Shown in pieces: positions 27,231 to 35,937 of a DNA stretch of 64,000 nucleotides. The position numbers and the translations under genes are program-made. A model generated the notes under the pieces. It had not been told where the DNA came from, did no database searches, and saw nothing but the letters and a program-made list of their open reading frames with translations. Within the stretch, counting starts at the first letter, position 1. The number at the start of each line of letters is the position of its first letter. The stretch spans positions 43,330-107,329 of the forward strand of contig JAJPES010000063.1 in assembly GCA_021166725.1 (NCBI GenBank), given 5' to 3'. The DNA is from Burkholderiaceae bacterium (GTDB taxonomy: Bacteria > Pseudomonadota > Gammaproteobacteria > Burkholderiales > Burkholderiaceae_E).

Positions 27231-28844
27231 TCAGAACCGGATCGGTTCACGGTAGCGCCCGAACACCTGGACCATCTCGCGCGTGATCTCGCCGACGCTG
27301 GCGTAGGCCTTCACCGCCTCGACGATCGCCGGCATCAGGTTCACGCCCGATCGCGCGTCGGCGTTCACGCGGGCCAGCGCGTTCGCCACCTTCGTTTCGT
27401 CGCGCTCGGCGCGCACCTGGTTCAGCGCCTCGACCTGCCGTCGCGCGTCTTCTTCCTTGTACGGATGGAATTCGACCGGATGGTCTTCCTCCTTCTCGTT
27501 GCGGTAGCAGTTCACGCCGACCTTCGGGAACGCACCCGACTCGATGTCGCGCTGCATCCGGTACGCCTGCTCGGAGACCTTCGACTGGATCGTGCCGTCG
27601 GCGATCAGCTTCACGATGCCGCCTTGCGCATCGACGTCGGCGATGATCTCCTTCATCAGGTCGCGCATCCGGTTCGTCATCGTCTCGATGTAGAACGAGC
27701 CGCCCAGCGGATCGACCGTTTCGGTGAGCCCCATCTCCTCGATGAGGATCTGCATCGTGCGCAGCGAGATGCGCGCCGAATATTCGGTGGGGATCGTGTA
27801 GGCCTCGTCGTACGAGCACAGCGCCATCGTCTGCGCGCCCGACAGCGCGCTGATCAGCGCGTAGTAGGCACCGCGCACGATGTTCATCTCGGGCTGCTCG
27901 AAGGTGAGCCCGCCGCCGCCGCCGCCGGCGATCATGCGCAGCCACATCGAGCCTGGCTTCTGCGCGTCGTATTCCTCCTTCATGATCTGCGCCCACAGGC
28001 TGCGGCCGGCGCGGAACTTGCAGATCTGCTCGAAGAGGTTGCCGAAGATGTTGAAGTTGTACGACAGGCGTCCCGCGAACTCGTCGACGGCCAGGCCGCG
28101 GCGGATCACGTCGTCGGCGTAGGCGCGCGCGATGCAGAACGCGTAGGCCATCTCCTGCGCCGGCGTCGCGCCCGATTCGCGGATGTGGTAGCCGCACACC
28201 GACACCGGGCTGTATTTCGGCGCGTGCTTCGCGCAGTACTCGATCGTGTCGCCGACCAGCCGGATCGACGGTTCCACCGGATAGATCCAGGTGCCGCGGC
28301 CGACGAACTCCTTCAGGATGTCGTTCTGGCAGGTGCCGCGCAGTTTCGCGACGTCGTAGCCGCGCTTCTCGGCCATCGCCAGGTACATCGCGATCAGGAT
28401 CGCCGCCGCGCCGTTGATCGTCAGCGACACGGTGATCTTGCTGAGATCGATGCCGTCGAAGGCGATCTCGACGTCGCGCAGCGTGTCGATCGACATGCCG
28501 ACGCGACCGACTTCGCCTTCGGCCATCGGGTCGTCGGAATCGAGACCGATCTGGGTGGGCAGGTCGAAGGCGACGTTCAGCCCGGTCTGGCCGTTGGCGA
28601 TCAGGTACTTGAAGCGCTGGTTCGTCTCGTGCGGATTGCCGAAGCCCGCGTACTGGCGCATCGTCCACGGCTGCTTGCGGTACATCAGCGGGTGGATGCC
28701 GCGCGTGAACGGATACTCGCCCGGCTGGCCGAGCATCGCCAGCCCGCCGCTGTCGTCGACGTCGGCCGCCGTGTACAGCGGCTGCACTTCCAGGCCCGAT
28801 TCGTTGAGAACGGGCTTCGCTTCGATCGGGGCGCGATCGTTCAT
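27231..28844 (-). CDS. B12-dependent acyl-CoA mutase, large (catalytic) subunit
   Basis: A 537-residue TIM-barrel subunit of the methylmalonyl-CoA mutase family: WTMRQYAGFGNPHETNQRF, GLNVAFDLPTQIGLDSDDP, SLTINGAAAILIAMYLA, CQNDILKEFVGRGTWIYP and CGYHIRESGATPAQEMAYAF. The RQYAGF Tyr is the one methylmalonyl-CoA mutases use near the substrate carboxylate; isobutyryl-CoA mutase has Phe and 2-hydroxyisobutyryl-CoA mutase Ile there. The Arg of EFVGRGT also fits a dicarboxylic acyl-CoA. The B12-binding domain is a separate gene, as in archaeal and 2-hydroxyisobutyryl-CoA mutases. It probably converts a methyl- or ethylmalonyl-type CoA ester to a linear one. No MeaB chaperone gene is nearby. Confidence 0.92.
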   Translation of the reverse strand: MNDRAPIEAKPVLNESGLEVQPLYTAADVDDSGGLAMLGQPGEYPFTRGIHPLMYRKQPWTMRQYAGFGNPHETNQRFKYLIANGQTGLNVAFDLPTQIGLDSDDPMAEGEVGRVGMSIDTLRDVEIAFDGIDLSKITVSLTINGAAAILIAMYLAMAEKRGYDVAKLRGTCQNDILKEFVGRGTWIYPVEPSIRLVGDTIEYCAKHAPKYSPVSVCGYHIRESGATPAQEMAYAFCIARAYADDVIRRGLAVDEFAGRLSYNFNIFGNLFEQICKFRAGRSLWAQIMKEEYDAQKPGSMWLRMIAGGGGGGLTFEQPEMNIVRGAYYALISALSGAQTMALCSYDEAYTIPTEYSARISLRTMQILIEEMGLTETVDPLGGSFYIETMTNRMRDLMKEIIADVDAQGGIVKLIADGTIQSKVSEQAYRMQRDIESGAFPKVGVNCYRNEKEEDHPVEFHPYKEEDARRQVEALNQVRAERDETKVANALARVNADARSGVNLMPAIVEAVKAYASVGEITREMVQVFGRYREPIRF

Positions 28845-29275
28845 CGCACGTTCTCCCGGATGTAGTCGCAGATCGCGTCGAGCTTCGAGCCGGTGGGGAA
28901 GATGCCGGTGAAGCCGAGCGCGCGCAGTTCGTCGTGGTCCTGCGCCGGCAGGTTGCCGCCGATCACCCACAGCTTGTCGGTCAGGCCTTCGGCCTCGAGC
29001 AGCGTCTTCAGCTTGCGGCAGAACGGCAGGTGCGAGCCGGCCAGGCTGGACAGCGCGATCACGTCGACGTCCTCGTCGAGCGACATGCGCGCGACCTGCT
29101 CGGGCGACTGGCGCAGCCCGGTGTAGATGACCTCGAAGCCGGCGTCCATCATCGCGCGCGCGACGACCTTGGCGCCCTGGTCGTGCCCGTCCAGGCCGGG
29201 CTTGGCGAGCAGCACGCGGATGCGGCGCGTGTCCGCCGGCGCGGCTGCTCCGGCAGCAACGGTGCTCGTGCTCAT
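28841..29275 (-). CDS. B12-binding small subunit of the acyl-CoA mutase
   Basis: A 144-residue cobalamin-binding domain: RIRVLLAKPGLDGHDQGAKVVARAM carries the D-x-H-x-x-G motif whose His ligates cobalt, with VIYTGLRQSPEQVARMS and DVDVIALSSLAGSHLPF following and GFTGIFPTGSKL near the C-terminus. It pairs with the large subunit encoded immediately downstream; the stop overlaps that start as ATGA. The ATG overlaps the acyl-CoA dehydrogenase stop (ATGA), so subunit ratios are likely set by coupled translation. Confidence 0.94.
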   Translation of the reverse strand: MSTSTVAAGAAAPADTRRIRVLLAKPGLDGHDQGAKVVARAMMDAGFEVIYTGLRQSPEQVARMSLDEDVDVIALSSLAGSHLPFCRKLKTLLEAEGLTDKLWVIGGNLPAQDHDELRALGFTGIFPTGSKLDAICDYIRENVR

Positions 29276-30405
29276 GACGTGACCTCTTTTGCAATGATGA
29301 GTTTGAGGATCTCGCTGGTGCCGCCGCCGATCAGCGTGAAGCGCACGTCGCGCAGGTAGCGCTGCACCGGGTATTCCATCGCGTAGCCGTAGGAGGCGAG
29401 CACGCGCGCCGCCTGGTCGCAGATCGACGCGGCGGTCTCGGTGGCGAACAGCTTCGCCATCGCCGCTTCCTTGTGATGCGGGCGCTTCGCGTCGGCGAGC
29501 CAGGCGGCGTAGCGCACGAGATGCGTGGCGGCCTCGAGCCCCGTGGCCATTTCGGCGAGCTTCATCTGGATCGCCTGGAAGCGGTCGATCGGCTTGCCGA
29601 ACTGCTTGCGCTCGCCGGCGTAGCGCACCGCCTCGTCGAGCGCGGCGCGCGCGACGCCCAGCGCCATTGCACCGGTGATGATGCGGATCTCGGCGAGCGT
29701 CTTCTTCAGGTGCACCTCGCCGTCGCCTTCCTCCTTCGACAACCGGTGCGTATCGGGAACGAAGCAGCCGTCGAACGAGACCTCGGAGGTGGGCAGCGCC
29801 CAGACGCCCATCTTGTGGATCGGGCGCCCGACGTGCAGTCCGTCGAAGTGCTTCTCGACGAGGAAGATGGTGAGCTTCTTCTCGTCGCCCGCCCTGGCGA
29901 AGACGGTGAAGAAGTCGGCCACCGGCGCCGAGGTGATCCATGTCTTGCGGCCGTCGATGACGTAGCCGCCGTCCACCTTGCGCGCACTGGTTGCGATCGA
30001 GCCGAGGTCGGAGCCCGAGTCGGGTTCGGTCATGCAGATGCCGCCGATCTTCCTGCCCTGCAGCGCGGGGCGGAACAGTCGCTCGACGATGTCGGCGTTG
30101 CCGAGCATCTGCAGGAACTTCGTTCCCATCAGCGATTGCATCGCGGCGGCGCCGGCGAGCGACATCGAGCCGCGCGCGATCTCGGTGAGCGCCAGGCAGA
30201 ACTCGGACAACGCCATGCCGCTGCCGCCGACTTCCTCGGGATAGCGCATGCCGAAGAAGCCCAGCTCGGCGAGCTCGCCGAACAGCTCGCGCGGGAACTC
30301 ATGCGCCTCGTCGATCGCCGCCGCCTCGGGGGCGATGCGACGGTCGCAGAAGCGCGCGAAGGTCTCCTGGACCGCGCGCTGGTCGTCGCTGAGCGCGAAA
30401 TCCAT
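29272..30405 (-). CDS. Acyl-CoA dehydrogenase
   Basis: A 377-residue flavin dehydrogenase: MDFALSDDQRAVQETFARFCDRRI, GGICMTEPDSGSDLGSIATSAR near 115, RKTWITSAPVADFFTVFAR, ERKQFGKPIDRFQAIQMKLAEM and the closing LRDVRFTLIGGGTSEILKLII. The residue before GTSEI is Gly, not the catalytic Glu of short- and medium-chain enzymes. A Glu in the helix TLAEIRIITGAMALG occupies the place used by isovaleryl-CoA dehydrogenase, suggesting a branched acyl-CoA substrate. That is an alignment by eye. The gene sits two bases after hyuB2 and overlaps the mutase small subunit. Confidence 0.92.
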   Translation of the reverse strand: MDFALSDDQRAVQETFARFCDRRIAPEAAAIDEAHEFPRELFGELAELGFFGMRYPEEVGGSGMALSEFCLALTEIARGSMSLAGAAAMQSLMGTKFLQMLGNADIVERLFRPALQGRKIGGICMTEPDSGSDLGSIATSARKVDGGYVIDGRKTWITSAPVADFFTVFARAGDEKKLTIFLVEKHFDGLHVGRPIHKMGVWALPTSEVSFDGCFVPDTHRLSKEEGDGEVHLKKTLAEIRIITGAMALGVARAALDEAVRYAGERKQFGKPIDRFQAIQMKLAEMATGLEAATHLVRYAAWLADAKRPHHKEAAMAKLFATETAASICDQAARVLASYGYAMEYPVQRYLRDVRFTLIGGGTSEILKLIIAKEVTS

Positions 30406-30407
30406 CG

Positions 30408-32153
30408 TCAGCCTTCCCAGCCGTAGAGCTCGCGCGCCTTCGCGGGCGAGATCACGCCGTTGCGCACTTCTTCGGCGAGCACGCTGCGGTCGCGCTTCTT
30501 CGGGTCGCCGTAGCCGCCGCCGCCGCTGGCCACCTGGTGATAGACGGTGTCCTTGGGCACGCCGGTGATCAGGTCCTTGTTGCGCGGCACGACCTCGCGG
30601 CCATCGGGGTAGGTGAGGCGAATGAAGTTCAGGCCGGCGTCGCCGCCGCCGAACAGGCCGAAGGCCGGCTCGAAGTCGCCGTCGCCGAAGGTGACGAGCT
30701 GCGTGTCGTCCGAGCCGATGCGGAAGATCGTCTCGACGCCCAGTCCGCCGCGCCACTGGCCGGCGCCGGCGGAGTCTTCGAGCAGTTCGTGGCGCAGCAG
30801 CGTGTGCGGCGTCTGCTGCTCGAACATTTCGTAGTCCTGGTCGAGCACCCCGCCCGAGGCGGCGATCATGCCGATGTGGTCGTAGCCGTCGGTGCCGAGC
30901 ATCGCGCCCGAGCCGCCCTTCAGCCCCATGAAGCCGATGTCGACGTACTTCTCGTTGGTGTGCGGATCGATGCCGGTGGTGAGCGATGCCAGCAGGTTGT
31001 TCCAGCCGGCGGTGACGCGATCGGGCAGCACCGGGCCCAGTGCGCGCTGGATCGCGTCGGCGTTGGGCGGGCACAGGTGGTTGCCGAAGGTGGTTGCCTT
31101 CGGATAGGCGGCGTTCAGGATCGTCCCTTCGGGGATCACGATGTCGATCGGCTCGACCATTCCCTCGTTGTGCGGGATGTCGGGGTTGACCATCTGCAGC
31201 AGCGTGAGGATGGTGGCCGACGCGCTCGACGTGAAGGTGCCGTTGACGAAGCCGTTGGTCTGCGCGTCGGTGCGCGAGTAGTCGAAGCGGATGCGCTCGT
31301 CTTCGACGTCGATGTCGACGCGGATGGTGAACTTCGAGCCTTCGTGGCGCCCGTCGTAATAGACGCGGCCTTCGCCGGAGTAGCGCCCGTTCGGGATCTT
31401 CGCGATCTCGGCCTGCATCATGCGGCGCGTGGCGTCGAACAGCGCCTGCTTGTGCGCCTCGAAGCTCGCCAGGCCGTACTTGCCGAGCAGTTCGAGCACG
31501 CGCCGCTCGCCGACCGTGCAAGCGCCCATCTCGGCCTTCATGTCGTGCTGGACGATGTCCAGCCGCACGTTGGCGAAGATCAGGTTCCACACGTCCTTGC
31601 GCAACTTGCCGCGATCGACGACCTTCACCGGCGGGATGCGCAGCGCCTCCTGCCAGACTTCCACCGCGTTCGGGTTGTAGCCGCCGGCGACGTTGCCGCC
31701 GATGTCGGCCTGGTGGCCCTTGACGGCCGTCCACGCGACGAGCCGGCCTTCGAAGAACACCGGCTTGAAGACGGCGACGTCGTTGTTCTGGTTGCCCAGG
31801 CTGAACACGTCGTTGTGGAAGATGACGTCGCCGGGATGCAGGTCGTCGCCGAAATAGTCCTTGATGTACTTGCACACCGGCGCCAGCGAGAACGCGAGGA
31901 TCGGCAGGTTCTCGGTCTGCTCGAGCATGCGGCCTTCGCCGTCGTACAGCCCGGTGACGTAGTCCTTCGCCTCGCACAGGATCGGCGAGCGCGTCGTCAT
32001 CTGCATCGAGATGCTCATCTCGTCGGTGATCGACTTGAAGGTGCGCGCGTACACCGACAGCAGGATCGGGTCGATGGCGACGGTCGCTTCGGGGGCGTTC
32101 ATCTTCGTCTCCGGTTGCGCGGCGTGCAGGGACGGGGAGGTGGGTGCGTTCAT
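30408..32153 (-). CDS. hyuB: Hydantoinase B / 5-oxoprolinase B-type subunit (HyuB2)
   Basis: A 581-residue HyuB paralogue: MQMTTRSPILCEAKDYVTGLYD, NDVFSLGNQNNDVAVFKP, KGHQADIGGNVAGGYNP, IRFDYSRTDAQTNGFVNGTF, PPNADAIQRALGPVLPDRV and the end motif ASGGGGYGDPKKRD. It is collinear with HyuB1 but clearly diverged. Its start overlaps the hyuA2 stop (ATGA); an ATG 17 codons in is a possible alternative. Together with HyuA2 it should form an ATP-dependent lactamase/hydantoinase or, less commonly for this superfamily, a ketone carboxylase. The position between acyl-CoA ligase and acyl-CoA dehydrogenase genes makes it part of a CoA pathway. Confidence 0.9.
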   Translation of the reverse strand: MNAPTSPSLHAAQPETKMNAPEATVAIDPILLSVYARTFKSITDEMSISMQMTTRSPILCEAKDYVTGLYDGEGRMLEQTENLPILAFSLAPVCKYIKDYFGDDLHPGDVIFHNDVFSLGNQNNDVAVFKPVFFEGRLVAWTAVKGHQADIGGNVAGGYNPNAVEVWQEALRIPPVKVVDRGKLRKDVWNLIFANVRLDIVQHDMKAEMGACTVGERRVLELLGKYGLASFEAHKQALFDATRRMMQAEIAKIPNGRYSGEGRVYYDGRHEGSKFTIRVDIDVEDERIRFDYSRTDAQTNGFVNGTFTSSASATILTLLQMVNPDIPHNEGMVEPIDIVIPEGTILNAAYPKATTFGNHLCPPNADAIQRALGPVLPDRVTAGWNNLLASLTTGIDPHTNEKYVDIGFMGLKGGSGAMLGTDGYDHIGMIAASGGVLDQDYEMFEQQTPHTLLRHELLEDSAGAGQWRGGLGVETIFRIGSDDTQLVTFGDGDFEPAFGLFGGGDAGLNFIRLTYPDGREVVPRNKDLITGVPKDTVYHQVASGGGGYGDPKKRDRSVLAEEVRNGVISPAKARELYGWEG

Positions 32154-34291
32154 GCGGTGACTCCGGCCGGCTGCTGCGCCTGGCGCTCGCCGAGCGCGGC
32201 GCGAACGAGATCCTCGCGGCCCTTGCGGTACAGCACGAAGGAGCCGAGCGCGTCGACGACGCAGTCGAAGCTGGCGTCCACGAAGATCGCGGTGGTCACC
32301 TGTTCGATCATCGCCGGCCCTTCGACACGGTTGCCGTGGCGCATCGCGTGGCCGTCGTGGATCGGCACATCGGCGAAGGCCTGGCGCGCGGGAACGTACA
32401 CAGCGCGGCGGCCCTTCAACGTATGCGAGCTGTCGGCGCCCTGCCAGTCGTCCTTGCGGTAACCGGGCTTCGACGTGTTGCCGATCGCCTGCACGCGCAC
32501 GTTGATGATCTCGATCGGCGTCGCCTCCTGTTCGAGCGAGTAGCCGTACAGCCGCTCGTGCTCGGCGTGGAAGAGCTTCGCGATGCCGCCCGCGTCGCGC
32601 GCGGCGACCCGTTCGCGCGGCACCACGAAAGACACCTCGTGGTACTGGCGGATGTAGCGGCAGTCGAGCTTCAGCTGCGTGCGCCGCTGCGCGGCCGGCA
32701 CGCGCTCCTCGTCCAGGTGCGCGTCGCCTTCGCGCGCCATCTCGTCGACCATCGCCGCCAGCCGCTCCCAATCGACCGAGTCGAGCCGCGCGACGAAGGT
32801 GCGCACGTAGTCGTGCTTCAGTTCGCTCATCAGCATGCCGAAGGCGCACAGCACCGACGATTCGCGCGGCACGATCTGCAGCGGGATCTCCAGCTCGTCG
32901 CAGATAGCGCAGGCGTGGATCGGCCCGGCGCCGCCAGCGGGGACGATCGGGAATTCGCGCGGATCGAAGCCGCGCTTGATCGTCACCTCGCGCACGCCCT
33001 GCGCCATGTTGTTGCAGGCCACGCGGTACATGCCGGCGGCCGCTTCCTCCACCGACAGCCCCATCGGGCGGGCGATGTGCGTCTCGATCGCGCGGCGCGC
33101 GGCCTCGACGTCGAGCTTCATCTTCCCGCCGGCGAAGAACGCCGGATCGAGGTAGCCGAGCACGACGTTGGCATCGGTGGTGGTCGGCAGCTCGCCGCCC
33201 TTGCCGTAGCAGGCCGGCCCGGGGTCGGCGCCGGCGCTCTGCGGACCGACGCGCAGCAGGCCGCCTTCGTCGAGCCAGCCGATCGAGCCGCCGCCGGCGC
33301 CGATCGTGTGGATGTCGAGCATCGGCAGCGCGAGCTTGTGGCGCGCGATCTCGCCGTCGTTCTTGATCATCGGCGCATCGACCGACACCGAGGCCTCGAA
33401 GCTCGTGCCGCCCATGTCGGTGGTGATGCACTTGTTCTGGCCGTGCGCGCGCACGTAGAACAGGCCCGCACCGGGCCCGCCCGCCGGACCCGACAGCAGC
33501 GTGAGCGCGGCCTTCTCGCGTGCGAGCTGCGGCGTGATCACGCCGCCGTTGGACTGCATGATCAGCAGCAGCCCGCCGAAGCCGGTGCGCTTCAGCCGCG
33601 CGACCAGCTGGTCGAGATAGTGGTTCAGCTTCGGACCGACGTAGGAGTTCAGCGCCGTCGTGCTCACGCGCTCGTAGAAGCGGATCGACGGCAGCAGGTC
33701 GGCGGACACCGTCAGGTAGGCCTCGGGCATCTCGCTGCGCACGAGTTCCGCGGCGGCGCGCTCGTGCTCGGCGTTGGCGAACGAGTTCATGAAGCAGATC
33801 GACACCGCCTGCACGCCTTCGGCGCGGAACTGGGCGATCGCGCGGCGCACGGCGTCCACGTCGAGCGGTTGCGTCTCGGCGCCGTTGCGGTCGAGCCGCC
33901 CGGGGATGCCGGCGCGCAGGTAGCGCGGCACCAGCGGCTTCACGTTCGTGTAGCGGTTGTTGTACTGCTCCTCGCGGATGCCGCGGCGCATCTCGAGCGC
34001 GTCGCGCACGCCTTCGGTGGTGAGCAGCGCGCTCTTCGCGCCGGTGTGCGTGAGCGTGGCGTTGGTCGTCACCGTCGTGCCGTGCACGATCGTGTCGATG
34101 GTCGGCGCGAAGGCTTCGAGCGTCATCGGCGGGCTCATGCTCGCCGCGATGTCGGTCAGGCCGTCGACCACCGCGATCGACGGGTCGGACGGCGTGGACA
34201 GCGTCTTGAAGATCGCCGGCTCGGCGCCTTCGCGCGTGACGACGAAATCGGTGAAGGTTCCGCCGACGTCGATTCCGATCTTGAGCGTCAT
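32150..34291 (-). CDS. hyuA: Hydantoinase A / 5-oxoprolinase A-type subunit (HyuA2)
   Basis: A 713-residue ATP-binding subunit: MTLKIGIDVGGTFTDFVVT, HGTTVTTNATLTHTGAKSALLTTEGVRDALEMRRG, ITTDMGGTSFEASVSVDAP, and GAGGGSIGWLDEGGLLRVGPQSAGADPGPACYG. It is collinear with HyuA1 and shares its MRRGIRE and PxVPRxLR segments. The start at 34291 overlaps the ligase stop (ATGA). The family activates an amide or imide carbonyl with ATP. Whether HyuA1B1 and HyuA2B2 act on successive intermediates or on alternative substrates cannot be told from sequence. Confidence 0.92.
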   Translation of the reverse strand: MTLKIGIDVGGTFTDFVVTREGAEPAIFKTLSTPSDPSIAVVDGLTDIAASMSPPMTLEAFAPTIDTIVHGTTVTTNATLTHTGAKSALLTTEGVRDALEMRRGIREEQYNNRYTNVKPLVPRYLRAGIPGRLDRNGAETQPLDVDAVRRAIAQFRAEGVQAVSICFMNSFANAEHERAAAELVRSEMPEAYLTVSADLLPSIRFYERVSTTALNSYVGPKLNHYLDQLVARLKRTGFGGLLLIMQSNGGVITPQLAREKAALTLLSGPAGGPGAGLFYVRAHGQNKCITTDMGGTSFEASVSVDAPMIKNDGEIARHKLALPMLDIHTIGAGGGSIGWLDEGGLLRVGPQSAGADPGPACYGKGGELPTTTDANVVLGYLDPAFFAGGKMKLDVEAARRAIETHIARPMGLSVEEAAAGMYRVACNNMAQGVREVTIKRGFDPREFPIVPAGGAGPIHACAICDELEIPLQIVPRESSVLCAFGMLMSELKHDYVRTFVARLDSVDWERLAAMVDEMAREGDAHLDEERVPAAQRRTQLKLDCRYIRQYHEVSFVVPRERVAARDAGGIAKLFHAEHERLYGYSLEQEATPIEIINVRVQAIGNTSKPGYRKDDWQGADSSHTLKGRRAVYVPARQAFADVPIHDGHAMRHGNRVEGPAMIEQVTTAIFVDASFDCVVDALGSFVLYRKGREDLVRAALGERQAQQPAGVTA

Positions 34292-35883
34292 GCTCGGGCT
34301 CCTGCGTGGGTCAGCGCCTGCGCGGCGCTCGTGTCGGTTTCGCTCGCCTGCGCGGCGCTTATTCCGGTTTCGCTCGCTTGCGCGGCGAAACGCCGTACCT
34401 CTTCCTTGCGCACCTTGCCGAGCGCGGTCTTCGGCAGCGCGTCGACGAAGACGACGTCCTTGGGGTGCTTGAAGCGGGCGATGCGGCCTTCGAGCAGCGC
34501 GAGCACGCCGGCGGCATCGATCGTGCTGCCAGGATGGCGCACGACGACGGCGACGACGATTTCGCCCCAGCGATCGTCGGGGCGCCCGACGACGGAGGCC
34601 TCGTCTATATCGCGCGACTCGATCAGCACGTTCTCGATCTCGGCGGGGTAGATGTTCTCGCTGCCCGAGATGATCATGTCCTTCTTGCGGCCGTCGACCC
34701 ACAGGAAGCCGTCGGCGTCGAAATGGCCGACATCTCCGGTGTGGAACCAGCCGTCGACGAGTGCCGCGTCGGTGGCGGCGCGGTCGTTCCAGTAGCCGCG
34801 CATCACGTTCGGCCCGCGCACGAGGATCTCGCCGCTCGCGCCGGGGGCGACGTCTCGCGCGTAATCGTCGACGATGCGCAGTTCGCAGTCCTTCGCCGGG
34901 CGTCCGGCGCTGCCGACGCGAACCGCTTCCTCGCGCCGCTGGTAAGCGGCGATCGGACAGGTTTCGGTGGCGCCGTACACCTGCACCATCGGAACGCCGC
35001 GCGCATGCACCGAGTGGATCAGCTTCTCGGCGATGACCGTCGAGCCGGTCGTTATCATGCGCAGGCTCGACAGGTCCGCACTCGCCCAGCGCGGGTGCGC
35101 CATCAGCGCGTCGAACTGGGCGGGGACGATGACGGTGAGCGTGATGCGTTCTCGTTCGATCGCGTCGAAGGTCGGCTCCACGTCGAAGCGCGGGTGCAGC
35201 ACGACGGTGGCGCCGACGCGCAGCGCCGGTGTCGTCTGGTTGTTCAGCCCGCCCACGTGGAACAGCGGCAGCGTGGTGAGGATGCGGTCGTCCGCCGTCA
35301 TGTCGTGCATCGCCGCGCTGCTTTCGGCGTTGGCGGCGAGTGCGCGCTGCGTGAGCAGTACGCCCTTGGGCTTGCCGGTGGAGCCCGACGTGTAGCAGAC
35401 GAGCAGCGGCTCGTCGTCGAAGTCTGCGCGTGCGGGCAGGGCGCCGTGGGCGGCGTCGGCGAGAAACTTGTTCCAGCCGACCCAGCCTTGCGGGGCCTCG
35501 CCCATCGAGACGAGACGCGTACCGCTCAACGAAGTGCGGTACGCGTCGGTCTGACCGACGAAGGCGGGCTCGACGACGAGCACGCCGGGCGGGCAGTCGG
35601 CGAGCATCTGCCGGTGCTCGGGCGCCGCGAGCCGCCAGTTCAGCGGCATGAACATCGCGCCCAAACGCGCCGCCGCGAACAGCAGCGCGAGCATTTCCGG
35701 GCTGTTGTAGCCGAGCCAGGCAACGCAGCCGCCGCGGCCGACGCCGCTGCGCGTGAGTGCCGCGGCGGCGTCGCGCACGAGCTGCGACAGGCCCGCATAG
35801 CTCAGGTCACGGCCGGGGAAGCGGATCGCGATGCGCTGCGGCGTGCGCTTCGCGTGGTCTTCGATCCATTCGTCGAGGCTCAT
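34288..35883 (-). CDS. AMP-forming acyl-CoA ligase
   Basis: A 531-residue adenylate-forming enzyme. Core motifs are YTSGSTGKPKGVLLT near residue 164 (phosphate loop), VYGATETCP near 300, DGWFHTGDVGHFDADGFLWVDGRKKDMIISGSENIYP near 380-420, and the acyl-adenylation Lys in LPKTALGKVRKEE near 490. It activates a carboxylic acid to its CoA thioester. The substrate pocket cannot be assigned; the class includes fatty, aryl and beta-keto acid ligases. The last 24 residues are two copies of a ten-residue repeat encoded by a 30-base tandem duplication. The gene lies 54 bases after the thiolase gene and overlaps hyuA2. Confidence 0.92.
   Translation of the reverse strand: MSLDEWIEDHAKRTPQRIAIRFPGRDLSYAGLSQLVRDAAAALTRSGVGRGGCVAWLGYNSPEMLALLFAAARLGAMFMPLNWRLAAPEHRQMLADCPPGVLVVEPAFVGQTDAYRTSLSGTRLVSMGEAPQGWVGWNKFLADAAHGALPARADFDDEPLLVCYTSGSTGKPKGVLLTQRALAANAESSAAMHDMTADDRILTTLPLFHVGGLNNQTTPALRVGATVVLHPRFDVEPTFDAIERERITLTVIVPAQFDALMAHPRWASADLSSLRMITTGSTVIAEKLIHSVHARGVPMVQVYGATETCPIAAYQRREEAVRVGSAGRPAKDCELRIVDDYARDVAPGASGEILVRGPNVMRGYWNDRAATDAALVDGWFHTGDVGHFDADGFLWVDGRKKDMIISGSENIYPAEIENVLIESRDIDEASVVGRPDDRWGEIVVAVVVRHPGSTIDAAGVLALLEGRIARFKHPKDVVFVDALPKTALGKVRKEEVRRFAAQASETGISAAQASETDTSAAQALTHAGARA
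34316..34387. repeat. 30-base tandem repeat, 2.4 copies, at the 3' end of the ligase gene
   Basis: Two full 30-base units (34316-34345 and 34346-34375) differ at about four positions, and a third copies the first 12 bases. Being a multiple of three, the duplication keeps frame and adds a repeated SET-x-x-SAAQA segment to the ligase C-terminus. The repeat lies beyond the catalytic Lys motif, so it should not affect catalysis. The few differences indicate a fairly recent duplication. Confidence 0.8.
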
Positions 35884-35937
35884 TCCCCGTCTCCCGTCGG
35901 AATCCCTCGTTCGGTCTTTCTTCTCTTCTCGCGGTTC

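Noticed and set aside
22453-34651. Very long plus-strand ORFs (1160, 641 and 835 residues) through the 16-kb operon
   Set aside because: Antisense shadows: the minus strand encodes motif-complete enzymes with coupled starts and stops over the same bases.
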